A stretch of 64,000 bases of DNA, taken from the NCBI GenBank assembly GCA_947650365.1, contig OX393557.1, forward strand, positions 31,774,209 through 31,838,208, given 5' to 3'. The position numbers were made by a program, and so were the translations under genes. Below the pieces are notes generated by a model. It searched no databases, was not told the DNA's origin, and saw nothing but the letters and a program-made list of their open reading frames with translations. The stretch's first letter is position 1. The number at the start of each line of letters is the position of its first letter. The DNA is from Chamaelirium japonicum. Lineage: Eukaryota > Streptophyta > Magnoliopsida > Liliales > Melanthiaceae. Shown one piece after another: positions 1 through 13,694 of the stretch.

Positions 1-885
<885 letters not shown>

Positions 886-1212
886 TGGGTAACATGCGGG
901 CTTAACGTGCGGCGACCCTTTTCGGGGGTATTTTTGGGATTTTTTTTTTGAAGATTGATCACCCACCCTTGGATTGGACACACAAAAAATTTCAGCTCGA
1001 TCCAAGACTTGTAGGCCGTCCAAATGTGTTGATCTTTTATCGGTCGTTCAATTTTTTCGCCATTTTGATCAACACATTTGGACGGCCTATAGGTCTTGGA
1101 TCGGGCTGAAATTTTTTGTGTGTCAATCCAAGGGTGGGTGTTCAATCCCCAAAAAAAAAATCCCAAAAATACCCCCGAAGGGGATGCCGCATGTTACCCG
1201 TTGCAATGTATC
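886..1212. mobile_element. Foldback MITE-like element, family C
   Basis: A long, nearly perfect hairpin. CCGTCCAAATGTGTTGATC (1016-1034) pairs with GATCAACACATTTGGACGG (1067-1085), and pairing extends outward through TTGGATTGG/CCAATCCAAG-type and GGGGGTATTTTTGGGA arms to about 893 and 1203. The central loop is about 30 bases. It has no coding capacity; short frames within it are mirror images of each other. It sits between family D and a (CT)n(AT)n tract. Confidence 0.8.
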
Positions 1213-2462
<1,250 letters not shown>

Positions 2463-3600
2463 ATAAATATATAATAAGGGACGACGGTTGTGGGGGGGAC
2501 AAATGAACTGAGACAAAGGACCGGCTCAGATTTATCTAGAGGAGGGGGAGACTCGATCACAGTCGTCCGTTTCCAACTAAGGCTCATAAATGCCCCTCTT
2601 AAATCATCTTAACCCACCCCTATTCCTCTTAAACATTTCTGATCCGTCGGATCTAAATCCCATCCGGATCCAAGCCTCCTCCCCATTCCTGGTGCTCGCA
2701 TCATCACCCGTCTCATCCCGGAAGAGAAAGAGCAGCCCCCCCTCTCATCCGTCCGATCTGAAACTCTTCTGATCGAGAGATCAGCATCGTCGTCCCTGCA
2801 TCCCTTCATTAACCCTTTTACATCCCACTCCCGTCCGATGCAAACCCTTACCCACAGCCTGCATCCACCCGCAGCCCCCAGCCTCGGTACCCGCAGCCCC
2901 CGCCTCTTTCGGCACCCCCCATCCAGCCTCGGTACCTGCAACCTCCGTCCAGCCATGGTGCCCGCAGTCCCCCCGCCTCGGTCCCTGTAGCCACCGCCTC
3001 CCTCGGTCCCTGCAGCCTGCAATCCATGCCTCGGTACGGTGCGATGGAGGCCTTCATTGCCCCGCCTCCCCCCTTTGCCATTCTTTGCAAGAGAAAGATT
3101 GGATCAAGTTATGGAGAGAGAGAGATGATGCTGCAAGAGACAGACGATCAAGAGATAGAGGTGAATTTTTCAACGATTTTTCCCTTTTTTTTCCCTTCTT
3201 TCTTTCCTTTTGCTTCTCTGATCGGTTTCCACCATTTCTCCACCCTTTCTCTCTCTCTCTTTTTTCTCTATCTGTTCGATTACAGGTCCCATCGAGTCTG
3301 CAAGAGAGAGAGGATCAACAGGATCTCATGGAGGTGATGATTTCTTTACCTGCCTCTCTCATCGGATTTCCTAAAAAAAAAAAAAAAATTCTTCCCTTCT
3401 TTCTTTCCTTTCTCTTCTCTGATCGGTTTCCACCATTTCTCCACCCTTTCTCTCTCTCTCTTTTCTCTGTCTGTTCGATTACAGGAGATCGATGTCCCAT
3501 CGAGTCTGCAAGAGAGAGAGGATCGACAGGATCTCATGGAGGTGATGATTTCTTTACCTGCCTCTCTCATCGGATTTCCTAAAAAAAAAAATTGAAATGG
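2463..3600. repeat. Pyrimidine-rich region with a 200-bp tandem duplication
   Basis: From 2590 to 3080 the sequence is C-rich and has no convincing codon pattern. About 3185-3385 and 3390-3590 are tandem copies of one unit holding TCTCTGATCGGTTTCCACCA, a CT tract, GTTCGATTACAG, CATCGAGTCTGCAAGAGAGA, ATGGAGGTGATGATTTCTTT and an A-run. Each copy has a splice-acceptor-like TTACAG after the CT tract, so a duplicated exon edge is possible. Parts recur at about 7915-8030. I recognise no protein. Confidence 0.65.
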
Positions 3601-4135
3601 ATGATAAACATGTTAGGCATCGACCCTGAGACTGAACCTGATTGCTAATTTCTGTAGAGCAGAGAAAGAGAGCAAAAGGGACTCACCTGGACTCACCTGT
3701 CCTTGAATGGGCTCATGCATGTTCCTTCCTTAACTTGAGCTATCAGAAATTAGCAATCAGAAATTAGCTATTTTAACCAAAGATTGATATATTGGCAAAT
3801 GTATCAGAAATTGGTATATTTTAACCAAAGATTGGTATATTGGCTTGAGCTATCAGAAATTAGCTATTTTAACCAAAGATTGATATATTGGCAAATTTCT
3901 GATAGCTAATTTCTGATAGCTAATTGGTATTTTAACCAAAGATTGATATATTGGCAAATGTATCAGAAATTTTGGTTAAAATGTATCAGCATGAGCCAAT
4001 ATATTGGCAAATGTATCAGCATGAGCCAATATATCAATCTTTGGTTAAAATACTAATTAGCTATCAGAAATTAGCTATCAGAAATTTGCCAATATATCAA
4101 TCTTTGGTTAAAATACCAATTAACCAGAATATGGG
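3601..4135. repeat. Cluster of direct and inverted short repeats
   Basis: The motif TTTTAACCAAAGATTGATAT followed by TGGCAAAT occurs several times between 3770 and 3960, and its complement (ATCAATCTTTGGTTAAAAT) occurs at about 4030 and 4095. The block can fold into a large imperfect hairpin centred near 3960-4020. The short frame across it reflects the repeats. Confidence 0.7.
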
Positions 4136-4970
4136 TTGTGAAGGGTAGAGTTTTATATTTTTGTTAAGTGTTATAACTAGATTTTGATGATTTAAATAAA
4201 ATCCCTAATTAAAATTTTCAATTAACATGCATGGACTAAATGCCAGTATGAAACGAAGGAATAAAGGCTATAACAAAGTGTAAATCAAACACCTTATGGT
4301 CAATACTGTCATTTATTAACTCTTTTCACTAGGATGGAAAACTATGGTCAATGCTGTCATTTATTAACTCTTTTCACTAGGATGGTCAATGCTGTCAATG
4401 CTTTTTTCCAAGCTGACATATAGACCCTGATTGCTAACCAAGTGATGATTTCTTTTCATGCTGACATTTAGTCCATGCATGTAAACCATTGAACTAATGT
4501 CAACTAAATGTCAGCATGAAACGAAGGAATAAAGGCTATAACAAAGTGTAAATCAAACACCTTATGGTCAATGCTGTCATTTATTAACTCTTTTCACTAG
4601 GATGGTCAATGCTGTCAATGCTTTTATCCAAGCTGACATATAGACCCTGATTGCTAACCAAGTGATGATTTCTTTTCATGCTGACATTTAGTCCATGCAT
4701 GTAAACCATTGAATTAATGTCAATATATCAATCTTCGGTTTTTTCCATGCTGACATATAGACCCTAATTGCTAACCAAGTGATGTATGGGATAATGGGAG
4801 TACACAATATGCAAATAGTGAAAACAAGGGAAGTGCAGCAAATGAGGGCAACACCAATTTTCTGTTCTTCACAACTACAATCAACAAAGTGTAAATCAAA
4901 CACCTTATGGTCAATGCTGTCATTTATTAACTCTTTTCACTAGGATGGGAAACTAAATTTCAGAAATTAT
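4136..4970. repeat. Locally duplicated AT-rich blocks
   Basis: A block of about 100 bases (CAAAGTGTAAATCAAACACC, then CTGTCATTTATTAACTC and TTTTCACTAGGATGG) occurs near 4270, 4545 and 4880. Another (GACATATAGACCCTGATTGC ... AACCAAGTGATGATTTC) occurs near 4420, 4635 and, in part, 4750 and 7015. No gene is recognised apart from the ALG7-like pieces listed separately. Confidence 0.65.
4824..4875 (-). pseudogene. Second partial copy of the ALG7-like exon
   Basis: About 50 bases nearly identical to 5061-5108, covering the start of the downstream ALG7-like exon and its acceptor. It is preceded by a block (GGGAGTACACAATATGCAAA) that also occurs near 5638, so the exon start was carried along in a local duplication. 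Confidence 0.7.
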
Positions 4971-4978
4971 GACCTTAC

Positions 4979-5332
4979 CCAGATCCAAAACTGCTCCCCC
5001 AACATGCTGAACAAGAGGCTTTGGTATGATGATGGTAGTATGCCCAGCATATGCCATCAACAAGGGAAGTGCAGCAAATAAGGGCAACACCAATTTTCTG
5101 TTCTTCACAACTAAATTCTAATCAGTCTTAAGTCAAATAATCTTGAAGATTGCAACTATAACCAACTTGATATGAAAAAAGAAGGGCTACTAAAGTAGAT
5201 ACAGATTACTTATAAAGGTAAGGATGATAAAAAAACATACACTCTCCATGGAACGTCGAGAACATCATCAACAAATCCAAGCAGTGTCATGAAGCAGACT
5301 GATGCTAATGCTGCATTGTATTCGACAAGCCA
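4979..5332 (-). pseudogene. ALG7/GPT-like gene fragment, two internal exons
   Basis: On the minus strand, 5332-5241 and 5097-4979 encode 70 residues in one open frame once the intervening 143 bases are removed. The first exon has the [12 protein letters not shown] segment, and the second has LPLLMAYAGHTTIIIPKP. These are hallmark segments of UDP-GlcNAc:dolichyl-phosphate GlcNAc-1-phosphotransferase, the ER membrane enzyme that starts N-glycan precursor synthesis. Splice signals are good: the acceptor TTGCAG precedes the first exon, the donor GTATGT follows it, the acceptor AACAG precedes the second and GTAAGG follows. The family has roughly 400 residues and neither upstream nor downstream exons are visible, so this is a captured or degraded piece, not a working gene. 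Surrounding DNA is heavily duplicated. The assignment is from family knowledge; fragment status is inference. Confidence 0.78.
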
Positions 5333-5718
5333 CTGCAATATGTATAAGATGCTAAGCCAAGAGTACAAGTCCAAATCCAGCATTGATCAGAACAGACACA
5401 TTTTGGTTGTTGTAAGCAATAAGAAGATGGTCTAACTATTGTAGCCAATGTTTGAATCAGGGGCCTATAATACCTAATAACGGCACGTGTCCCATTTTAA
5501 ACTTGAGCAACTTATTCAATCTAAGTATTAGCATTAATTGATTGAACATGATAAACAAACGATACAAGCAAATTAATATGGCATAAAGATATATATGTTA
5601 TTTATCCACTAACCAAATTCTAGCTGTATGGGATAATGGGAGTATACAATATGCAAATAGTGAAAGAATAAAGGCTATAACCCTAGAATATTGGAATCAT
5701 GTCTAACGTGAACCCTTA
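5333..5718. other. AT-rich DNA without recognised gene
   Basis: No convincing reading frame. It contains a second copy of the GGGAGTA(C/T)ACAATATGCAAA block near 5638 and leads into the first spacer of the MITE array. Confidence 0.6.
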
Positions 5719-6164
5719 GGGGGTGTTTGGTACGTTCATCGGGATTATTCCGTGTCCCTGCTTATGCATTTTTCGGGAAAAAAAATGTATAGGCAGGAAC
5801 AACGGAATTATCCTGAGGAATGATGCCAAACACCCCATTAATTGATAACCCTAGAATATCGGAATCGTGTCTAACGCGAACCCTTAGGGGGTGTTTGGTA
5901 CGTTCATCGGGATCATTCCGTTATCCCTGCCTATGCATTTTTATGTATAGGCAGGAACAACGGAATTATCCTGAGGAATGATGCCAAACACCCCATTAAT
6001 TGATAACCCTAGAATATCGAAATCGTGTCTAACACGAACCCTTAGGGGGTGTTTGGTACGTTCATCGGGATCATTCCGTTGTGTCTGCCTATGCATTTTT
6101 CGGGGAAAAAAAAAATATAGGTAGGATCAACGGAATTATCCAGAGGAATGATGCCAAACACCCC
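5719..6164. mobile_element. Three tandem Harbinger/Tourist-like MITEs
   Basis: Three elements of 108-120 bases lie at 5719-5836, 5887-5994 and 6045-6164. Each starts GGGGGTGTTTGGTACGTTCA and ends TGATGCCAAACACCCC, giving terminal inverted repeats; inner arms (TCATTCCGTT / AACGGAATTATCC) also pair. TTA precedes each and (A)TTA follows, as expected for Harbinger-type target sites. The spacers (ACCCTAGAATATCGGAATCG) repeat too, at periods of 168 and 158 bases, so tandem duplication of element plus spacer made the array, not three insertions. Confidence 0.8.
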
Positions 6165-7734
6165 ATTAATTGATACGAAATACCAAGAAAAACCTCACAA
6201 GCAGAAAATGAATTAGCAGAAAAATGTAAAAGCTATCTAAGCTGTACCCAAATTCTTATTGAATGGGACTGCACAACATGCAAATAGTGAATAAATATGA
6301 GAGTTTTATAAACTAGATATGGGGATCGAGTTTCACTTTGGCCCTTTGTCTCATAATTTTTGCCTCGAAGATAAATACAGCTCCCTAAACAAACCTCGCC
6401 CACTCTGCCCTTCACATATAGCAGAAAAATGTAAAAGCTATCTAAGCTGTACCCAAATTCTTACTGAATGGGACTGCACAACATGCAAATAGTGAATAAA
6501 TATGAGAGTTTTATAAACATAGACTCTTTCGAAGTATAGGGAAACCTTGATGTTTGCTTTGCAGTGCATCAAGGTAGGTCTTCCTACCACCATATAAGAT
6601 TCAACTGCATAACATAGAAGGTAGGTCTTCCTACTAGACTTCTAGGTTTCTTGACTAGGATTTCAGCACCAATTCATATTTATTTTTATCAGGTTGAGAG
6701 ACAGGTAGTAAAACATTCACAAACTTGCGTGTATCATATCCCTACATAGATGGGATAAGGTTGCTACTTGCTTAAGGTACACTAGCACATTATCAATTGC
6801 TAACTTCACTTTATCATTTAAATATAAAATACAACTGTCATGCATCTCATGCCAATTACATTTGAAGCTGGTTTATATTTGAGGTAAATGTCAGTATATA
6901 ATATAAAAATGACGTAGGAGATGAGGATTTCAGTTGGCTCTGTCATTAGATTTCCTAAAAAAAAATCCATACCCGTATTTCCATTCGGATTCAATGAAGG
7001 GGCCAACCCTGAGGCTGACATATAGACCCTGATTGCCAATCCATCAATAGAATTACATTTGAATAGTGAATCATCAATTGCTTATGGATTCAATAGAACT
7101 GTATTTAATAGTGAGCATACGCCCGTTGTCTGATCAAATTTTCGTTTCATTAATAGTGAACCATCAATTTTTGGTTTCATCGATATGTACCTTTATCTGA
7201 TCAAATTTTTTGTATCTTTTATCCTAATTGTGTATCTATACTCCACTACAACTATGAATCTTGCCCGATTCAAAGTATTAAGTACAACAGATTTCACCTA
7301 AAATGAATTGACCAAAATGAGCAAATTTTTACCAGAAAATCAAAGATATAGCAAAATTTGGCAATACATGATTACATTCAAAGAGAACCAAACCTCTTGG
7401 TATGAACTGAGAAATCAAGATACTAAAGATGGATTCCTTTTGGAAATCAAGATACTCATTCCAGTCCCCAGCTTGACAAAACATAAAGTTCAAAATGAAG
7501 TTAGACACTATAATTATGAGTGAAATATAATCTCAGTCATCAAAACATAAACTATTAAGCTAATGAAAATGGTGTAAGAAATAGGAAATTCTACTACACC
7601 ATAATTCAAACTACAAAACTTTCGATCTATCTATGTAAGGTCGGCTTCAAGAAATAGAAAATCCTGGTTCGGCCCCTGCTCAGAGCCTTCCCAATACGAT
7701 TTGCAAACATGATGAACTTTTGGAGCTCGCCAAT
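6165..7734. repeat. AT-rich region with a 100-bp direct duplication
   Basis: About 6212-6318 and 6418-6524 are near-identical (AAAAGCTATCTAAGCTGTAC ... GAATAAATATGAGAGTTTTA). The rest, to 7734, is AT-rich with short unconvincing frames. The motif ACATATAGACCCTGATTGC at about 7018 echoes the 4.4-kb region. Confidence 0.6.
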
Positions 7735-7915
7735 AGGAAATAAAATTTGGTAGTGCCCGAAATGCTGATTTTAACATCGCACACCGTTTTTGTTGGTGTT
7801 CTATTTAAAATAAAGTGCTTATGCTCACTAAAAATCAGCACATTCTAAAACTCCTAAGGCCTTCAAATGAGTGGTTGCCCATTTTGCCGAAATTGGCTGG
7901 AAGTCCATGAAATCG
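7735..7915. mobile_element. Diverged partial family B MITE
   Basis: From about 7790 the sequence follows the right half of family B: a GTTCTAT motif, TTATGCTCACTAAAAATCAGCACATTC in the same order, then the CTCCTAAGG and TGGTTGCCCATTT arms. Only one half is clear. It is not next to an AT tract, unlike the others. Confidence 0.6.
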
Positions 7916-8305
7916 ACAGGATCTCACGGAGGTGATGAATTCCACCATTTTTTCCTTTTCTTTCCCTGCCTGTTCAATTACGATTTTTTCTTTTTTTTCC
8001 CTTCTTTCTTTCCTTTCGCTTCTCTGATCGGCATGCTATAATGCGGCATGCCTATATATATGTTAGTCAGTTTTAAATTTACAAATCTGTCAACCAATCC
8101 AATTGTCGTACTTTGCTAAGACAAAGGTTTGAGGGCATCGATAATTATTTTTTTCCCTTCAAAATATTTTTCATCTCCCTCAAAATATTTTTTCATCTTC
8201 CTCTAAATGAAAATGAATTAATTGTTTTTTCTTTAATGAAAAGGAATACTTAGTGTTGCTAAGACAAAGGTGGATAACATAATTTTATTTTATTTCATGT
8301 CGTAG
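7916..8305. other. T-rich DNA with pieces of the 3.2-kb duplication
   Basis: About 7915-8030 repeats fragments of the 3.2-3.6 kb unit (ACAGGATCTCACGGAGGTGATGA, CCTTCTTTCTTTCCTTTCGC, TTCTCTGATCGG) in a different order. The remainder is AT-rich and non-coding, probably leader or intron before the first exon-like segment at 8306. Confidence 0.55.
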
Positions 8306-10148
8306 TTTGCACCTGCCACCTACACCCGCTGTGCCCGTGGTCGCTGTGGTCTCTGCAGCAGTACCCGTTGACGTCGTTTCTACGGTTAGTCATTTACTTT
8401 AAAATAAGATCTACTTCAAAAAGAAATTAAAAAAATATACTAGGTATGTTAAATTATAATCATTAAAGTTTTTACTTTAAAAATCATTAAAAAAATGTAC
8501 AAGAAAAAAGGGTTATTTAAACCTATTTTTTTGTTTTTAACGTTACCATAAAACCTCAAGCTGAGGATCTAAACTCTATTATAATAATTATATCACAACC
8601 GTTATTTTGACTCTGTAATGTTATCTAATCAATTTTATTTTGTTTTATCTCGCAGCCTGTACCTGTACCCGTTGTGCCCGTGGCCGCTGTGGTCTCTGCA
8701 GCAGTACCCATTGACGTCGCTTCTACGGTTAGTCATTTACTTTAAATAGTTTTTGCTTCAAAAATAAATAAAAAATATACGAGGTATGTTAAATTATAAT
8801 CATGATATCATATATCTTTGTAGGTTGATTAAACAATTAGCATTAAATTTTTTATCTATATATGCAAAATATAATTAAAATTGAATGCATGTTGGAACCA
8901 AGTGCGATGCAAAGTTGCTAAAAAACACTTAACCCCCAAGTAGTGTCTTTTGTTCCAAATCATTCCCTAAAATTTGAATTCCTAGAGAGAGATGAAAAAT
9001 ATGAAATGAAAGCTAAAATTAGCTTATGCAAAATGAGCCAAAATGAGATTATTGCATTTGGCTTATACAGTATGAAATGAAAGTCAAAATTAGCTTATGC
9101 AAAATAAGCAAAAATGAACTTATTGTATTTGGCTTATGCAATATGAAATGAAAACCAAAATGAGCTGATGCAATCTTGAAAGCCAAAATAAGCTTATGCA
9201 AAATTATGGAAGCCAAAATGGGGTTATTTCAATAGAAAATGATGCATTTGAGTTGATAGAGCATATAACAAAAAGTTATACATTTTGATTTCTTGCACTC
9301 TCTCAATTGTTTTTAACTAATTTTTCATCGGAGTAGGAAAATGGGTTCACACCAGATCGGTCAAGAACAATATCCTCCCGTCAGACTCCAATCAGGCGAT
9401 CACTGCGCTTACAAATCAATATTGAAGAGAGTGTTGGTTTAACACCATCTTGCCATTCATTAGCACAACGTGCACGAAGAGAGAGAGAGAGAGAGAAAGA
9501 AGCGAAAGAAAAGGAAAAGCAAACAAAAGAATCACAATTATCGCACTCTGAAAATCGAACTAATCTTTCTGTTCGATTCCTTGAAGTAGAGTTTTTGTCT
9601 GAGGCAGGCTCATCTTCAGTTCAAAAAAACCGATAAGATGTGAACGTTGTTTTAAATGTTCATCCTCTTGATATGTTTTTTAATATGTACTCATTTTAGT
9701 AGGGAAATATGTTTAATCCCGAGCAGTTCTGTTGTCACGGAATCTCGAAAACGATTCAGAAATGAATTCGGTCATGATAGTCCAATTAGGTGATCACCTT
9801 ACAGAGGCACCAATGTTGAAGAAAGTTCTTGCCGGTCATTAGCACAACGTGCACGTAGAGAGAGAGAAAAAGAAGTAAGAGAAGAACAACTACAGATGAT
9901 ACCATCTCGCCGTTCAATTGCACAATGTGTACGAAGAGAGAAAGAAAAAGAAGGAATTCAAATGCAGCAACAAATGATACCATCTCGACGTTCACAATCG
10001 CAACGTGCACGAAGAGAGAGAGAGAAAAAGAAACATTATCATATACATGTGCAACAACCTCCCAAACTCGAACAAATCTTTCTGTTCGAAATCTTGAAAC
10101 GGAATTACTGTCAGTGGCAGACACATCTTCATCGAGATTAAATAACCA
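8306..10148 (+). pseudogene. N-terminal exons of the Helitron gene, duplicated
   Basis: Exon-like segments at 8306-8384 and 8656-8727 are duplicates; both follow AG, end TCTACG before GTTAGT, and read a Val/Pro-rich frame with a common VVSAAVP core. Segments 9337-9631 and 9703-10148 are a second duplicated pair; both start after a TAG acceptor and contain SLAQRARRERE followed by a TNLSVR-containing tail. In the second, the basic motif recurs three times. The 9337 frame is open and in phase with the exons before it. Two defects are visible: the donor after 9631 reads GATAAG where the paralogue has AGTAAG, and the second exon has an in-frame TGA in its first part. A clean GTAAGT-AG intron (10149-10226) joins this to the Rep exon. 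Such Arg/Glu-rich leaders precede plant Helitron helicases; membership in the same gene is inference. Confidence 0.55.
9003..9220. repeat. Degenerate minisatellite, AATGAGCTTATGCA-type
   Basis: Units built on ATGAAATGAAAG and TTAGCTTATGCAAAAT repeat about four times with drift. It lies in the presumed intron between 8727 and 9337. Confidence 0.65.
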
Positions 10149-10226
10149 GTAAGTTTTTTACGTTATTTAAAATAATTTTTTTTTTCAAATTTAACTTATA
10201 TGAAAACTGTTTTATGTTATTTACAG

Positions 10227-12339
10227 CGAGTCCCCAATTCCAGTGACTACTGAGCGTAGTAATGTGGAAAGTGATATGCAAACTACCACATCTACTTTTA
10301 TTTCTGCTCAGTTTAATGAAGAAACTGTTTACGTTGAAGATGAATTGAAAATTCCAAATTTAAGGCTACAAAGAGGTCCGACACCTAACGTTCAAGAGGG
10401 TCGTCATTTTCTCGGCAGGATGGACATAGAATGTCCTTATTGTTCAGCTTTACACTGGATTGATGAAAGATTAACTAGATCATCATTGATGAATCCTCTA
10501 TTCGGTACATGCTGCCATGAAGGAAAAATTCATCTACCTTTACTTTCAAGGCCTCCACCGCAGCTTGAAGCATTGTACGAAGGTGATGATGATCTCTCAA
10601 TATCATTTCGATGTTATACTCGAGAATACAATGCAACAAATGCTTTCACAAGTCTCGGTGTCCAGATTGATTCAAGGATAATTTCGGGAAGGGGTCCTAG
10701 ATTATTCACGATCTATGGAGAGCTTCGACATCGAACGGGAGCCCTGTTGCCAGAACCCGGTCAGGAGGCATCGTACTCCCAGCTGTATATCTATGATCCT
10801 GATACGGCGTTGGATATTCGAAATCGTAGGAACCCTCACCTTAGACGTGATGTCTTAAGAATCATTCAAGATAATCTTCTACGCTATAATCCCTTCACGG
10901 ACAAATTTCGTCAAGCATATGATATCTTAAATCATCTAGAGAAGGATGGTCAAACTTTACCTGCATACCTCCACTATAGTTCATCAACCGATGGGCGGCG
11001 TTACAACTTGCCGACTTCAGATGAGATAGCAGTCATATTGCCAGGAGACGAAACCGAGATCACATCAATGCGGGATATTGTTATTTATTTACGAGGGAGA
11101 AATGAGCTAATGCGAATTAGTGAATGTCACCCAGCTTACTTGCCTCTACATTATGTGATATTGTTCCCTTATGGTGATCTTGGATGGGAACCCGAACTAA
11201 AACAGTGGGATGTTATTCGTGGGATACCGTCAAATGAAAGATTGACTCAACTCCAATATTATTGTTATCGTCTGTTTGAACGGCGTACCGAATACTCAAC
11301 CATTTTAAGAGCATGTAAATTATTCCAAGAGTTTATTGTAGATGCTTGGGCTGCTAAGGAGCAAAATCGAATGACATGGTATAAGCTTAACCAGTTAAAA
11401 CTTCGCGCTGAGCTTTTCCAAGGTCTAACTGATGTTGCTGCAGAAGATCTCCACCCCGATCAAGTTGGTCAATGAATAATCCTACCGTCGACACACATCG
11501 GAAACCCACGTTATATGTTTGAGATATTTCAAGATTCAATGGCCATCACACGCTATAATCACCATCCTGATATTTTTCTTACTATGACTGTCAATCCGAA
11601 CTGACCCGAAATTACATTTGCCTTGCTGCATCATGAAAAGGCAATTAATCGTCCTGATTTAATTGCCCGTGTATTCGAGTTAAAGAGAAAAGCTCTGATG
11701 AAGGAGATACAGGAAGGTATGGTTTTTGGCAAAAAAGTTACGCATGTTTACACAATAGAATTTCAGAAAATGGGGCTTCCACGTATGCATGCACTAATAT
11801 TTATTCAAGGTCCAGAAAAAATCCGAATATGTGCTCAAGTAGACAAAGTAGTGTGCGCAGAATTTTCGAATCTTGAAGATGATCCAACTTTATTTGAAAC
11901 TATCAAAAAGTGCATGATACATGGACCGTGTGGTTCTCGGAATTCAAATGCGTCATGTATGGTTAATGGATATTGCACTAAAAGATATCCACGAACTTTC
12001 TCGGAAGAAACAACAATGGATCAAGATGGGTATCCCGTCTACCGTCGCCGTAATAATGGGAGTTTTTCAAACTCAAACGGTTACGAAATTGACAATAGGG
12101 ATATGGTACCATATAACCCATACCTATCTAGAATGTTTGACTGTCATATTAATGTAGAGGTATGTGCAGGGCTTAGATGTGTTAAATACATCCACAAGTA
12201 CATCTACACAGGTCATGACCGTACTATAATGGTGCTAGGAAGAGTCAATGAGATTCAACAATATCTCGATGCGAGATATATTGGACCATTGAAAGCTGCC
12301 TGGCGATTATTTGGCCATTCTTTACATGAAGAAGTTTAA
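10227..12339 (+). pseudogene. Helitron Rep (HUH endonuclease) part, degenerate
   Basis: This is the nicking-ligation part of a plant Helitron RepHel protein. From 10227 the frame carries a CPYC zinc-ribbon-like pair, then the Helitron-like N domain (from about 11490, YMFEIFQDSMAITRYN). The HUH-type motif is at 11770-11805 and reads GLPRMHALIF: the first of the two expected histidines is Arg (CGT, 11782-11784). The catalytic tyrosine region KYIHKYIYTGHDR (from 12184) keeps its tyrosines. Three in-frame stops break it: TGA 11473, TGA 11602 and TAA 12337; flanking protein similarity continues across each without frame change. The element should therefore not encode active Rep. Family assignment is from motif knowledge. 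Confidence 0.88.
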
Positions 12340-13694
12340 AAAGTTGAACGACTAGCAGTACATCTGGTTGGAATACATCGTGTCATCTATAATCCTTCTG
12401 AATCGATGGATTCGATTATTTCTAGTGCTCAATCCCAACACTCAACTCTAACTGCTTTTTTTGAATGTTGTGCATCAAATGAATCTGCTCGTGCATTTAG
12501 CTATCAAGAATTTCCTCAATATTTTGTATGGAATAAAAGACATAAGATTTGGACACCAAGAAAAAGGGGATATGCAATTGGAAGGATGTACTTTGTGAGC
12601 CCTAGCTCAAGTGAGAGATTTTATTTGCGTTTGCTTTTATCTATTGTTAAAGGTCCACAGTCTTTCGAATATCTACGCACAGTAAACAATGTCCTGCATA
12701 GTACTTTTAAAGCAGCATGTGTTGCGAGAGGTCTTTTAGAAGATGATAAAGAATGGATTCAGTGCCTTGAAGAGGCTTCAATTATGAATACTGGGTATCA
12801 ATTAAGGAGACTCTTTGCTGTTATACTCTCTCAGTGCTCTCCTGTAGAACCACATGTTCTTTGGAATAAATTTTTAGTACATATCTGTGATGATCTTGCT
12901 CATAAAATACGTCAAAAATTTATGATGGAAAATCCAAGTGAAAGTCAGGTTGAAGATTATGGTCTCTATCTTCTTGATCGACTGCTTCAAGAGTCTGGAA
13001 AAAGTTTAACTGACTTCCCGTCAATGCCACAACCAACTGGAAACTGGAGCACAATAGTTGGTAATAAGCTATTATTCGATCATTATCAATTACAAAATGA
13101 CACGCAACAGATTGATTCACAAGTAAATGTTGATCGACTAAATGTCTCGCAGCGTTCTGCTTTCAATCTTATCTTTTCATCGGTTTTGGAAAGCAAAGGT
13201 ACTACTTTCTTCTTAAGTGGAGGGGTGGGAACCGAAAAGACCTTTTTATACAATACAGTAGCAACGAAATGTTGAAGCCTCGGCCATGTTGTTATTACAG
13301 TTGCGTCGTCTGGTATCGCGTCGTTATTACTAATTGGATGACGAACTGCACATTCAACTTTTTGTATACCACTTGATGTTTTGGATAATTCATTCTGTGG
13401 ATTTAGCAAACAGTCATTACAGTCAGAGCTTCTGAGAGAAACAAAATTAATAATATGGGATGAGGTTCCTATGAAACATAGGGTTTGCGTCGAAGCAGTC
13501 GATCGTACATTACAGGATATATGTGACAATACCAGACCATTTGGAGGTATCACTACTGTTCTAGGTGGAGATTTTCGACAAATATTGCCAGTTATACCGA
13601 AAGGTATACGCGAGAAAATTGTTGTTGCAACATTGAGACGATCTTCACTCTGGAAGCATGTACATGTCTTAACTTTGAACTCCAATATGCGTCT
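12340..13694 (+). pseudogene. Helitron Pif1-like helicase, N-terminal half
   Basis: The same frame continues from the Rep part into a Pif1/RecD2-type SF1B helicase. LNVSQRSAFNLI precedes the Walker A region at about 13216-13245, which reads GGVGTEKT: the Gly before the catalytic Lys is Glu (GAA, 13234-13236). Walker B IIWDEVPM lies at 13450-13473 and the [10 protein letters not shown] motif near 13564. In-frame stops are TGA at 13273 and TGA at 13336. The reading frame ends abruptly at 13694, inside the conserved NMRL motif, where the solo LTR begins. The matching second half starts at 15727. Confidence 0.88.
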
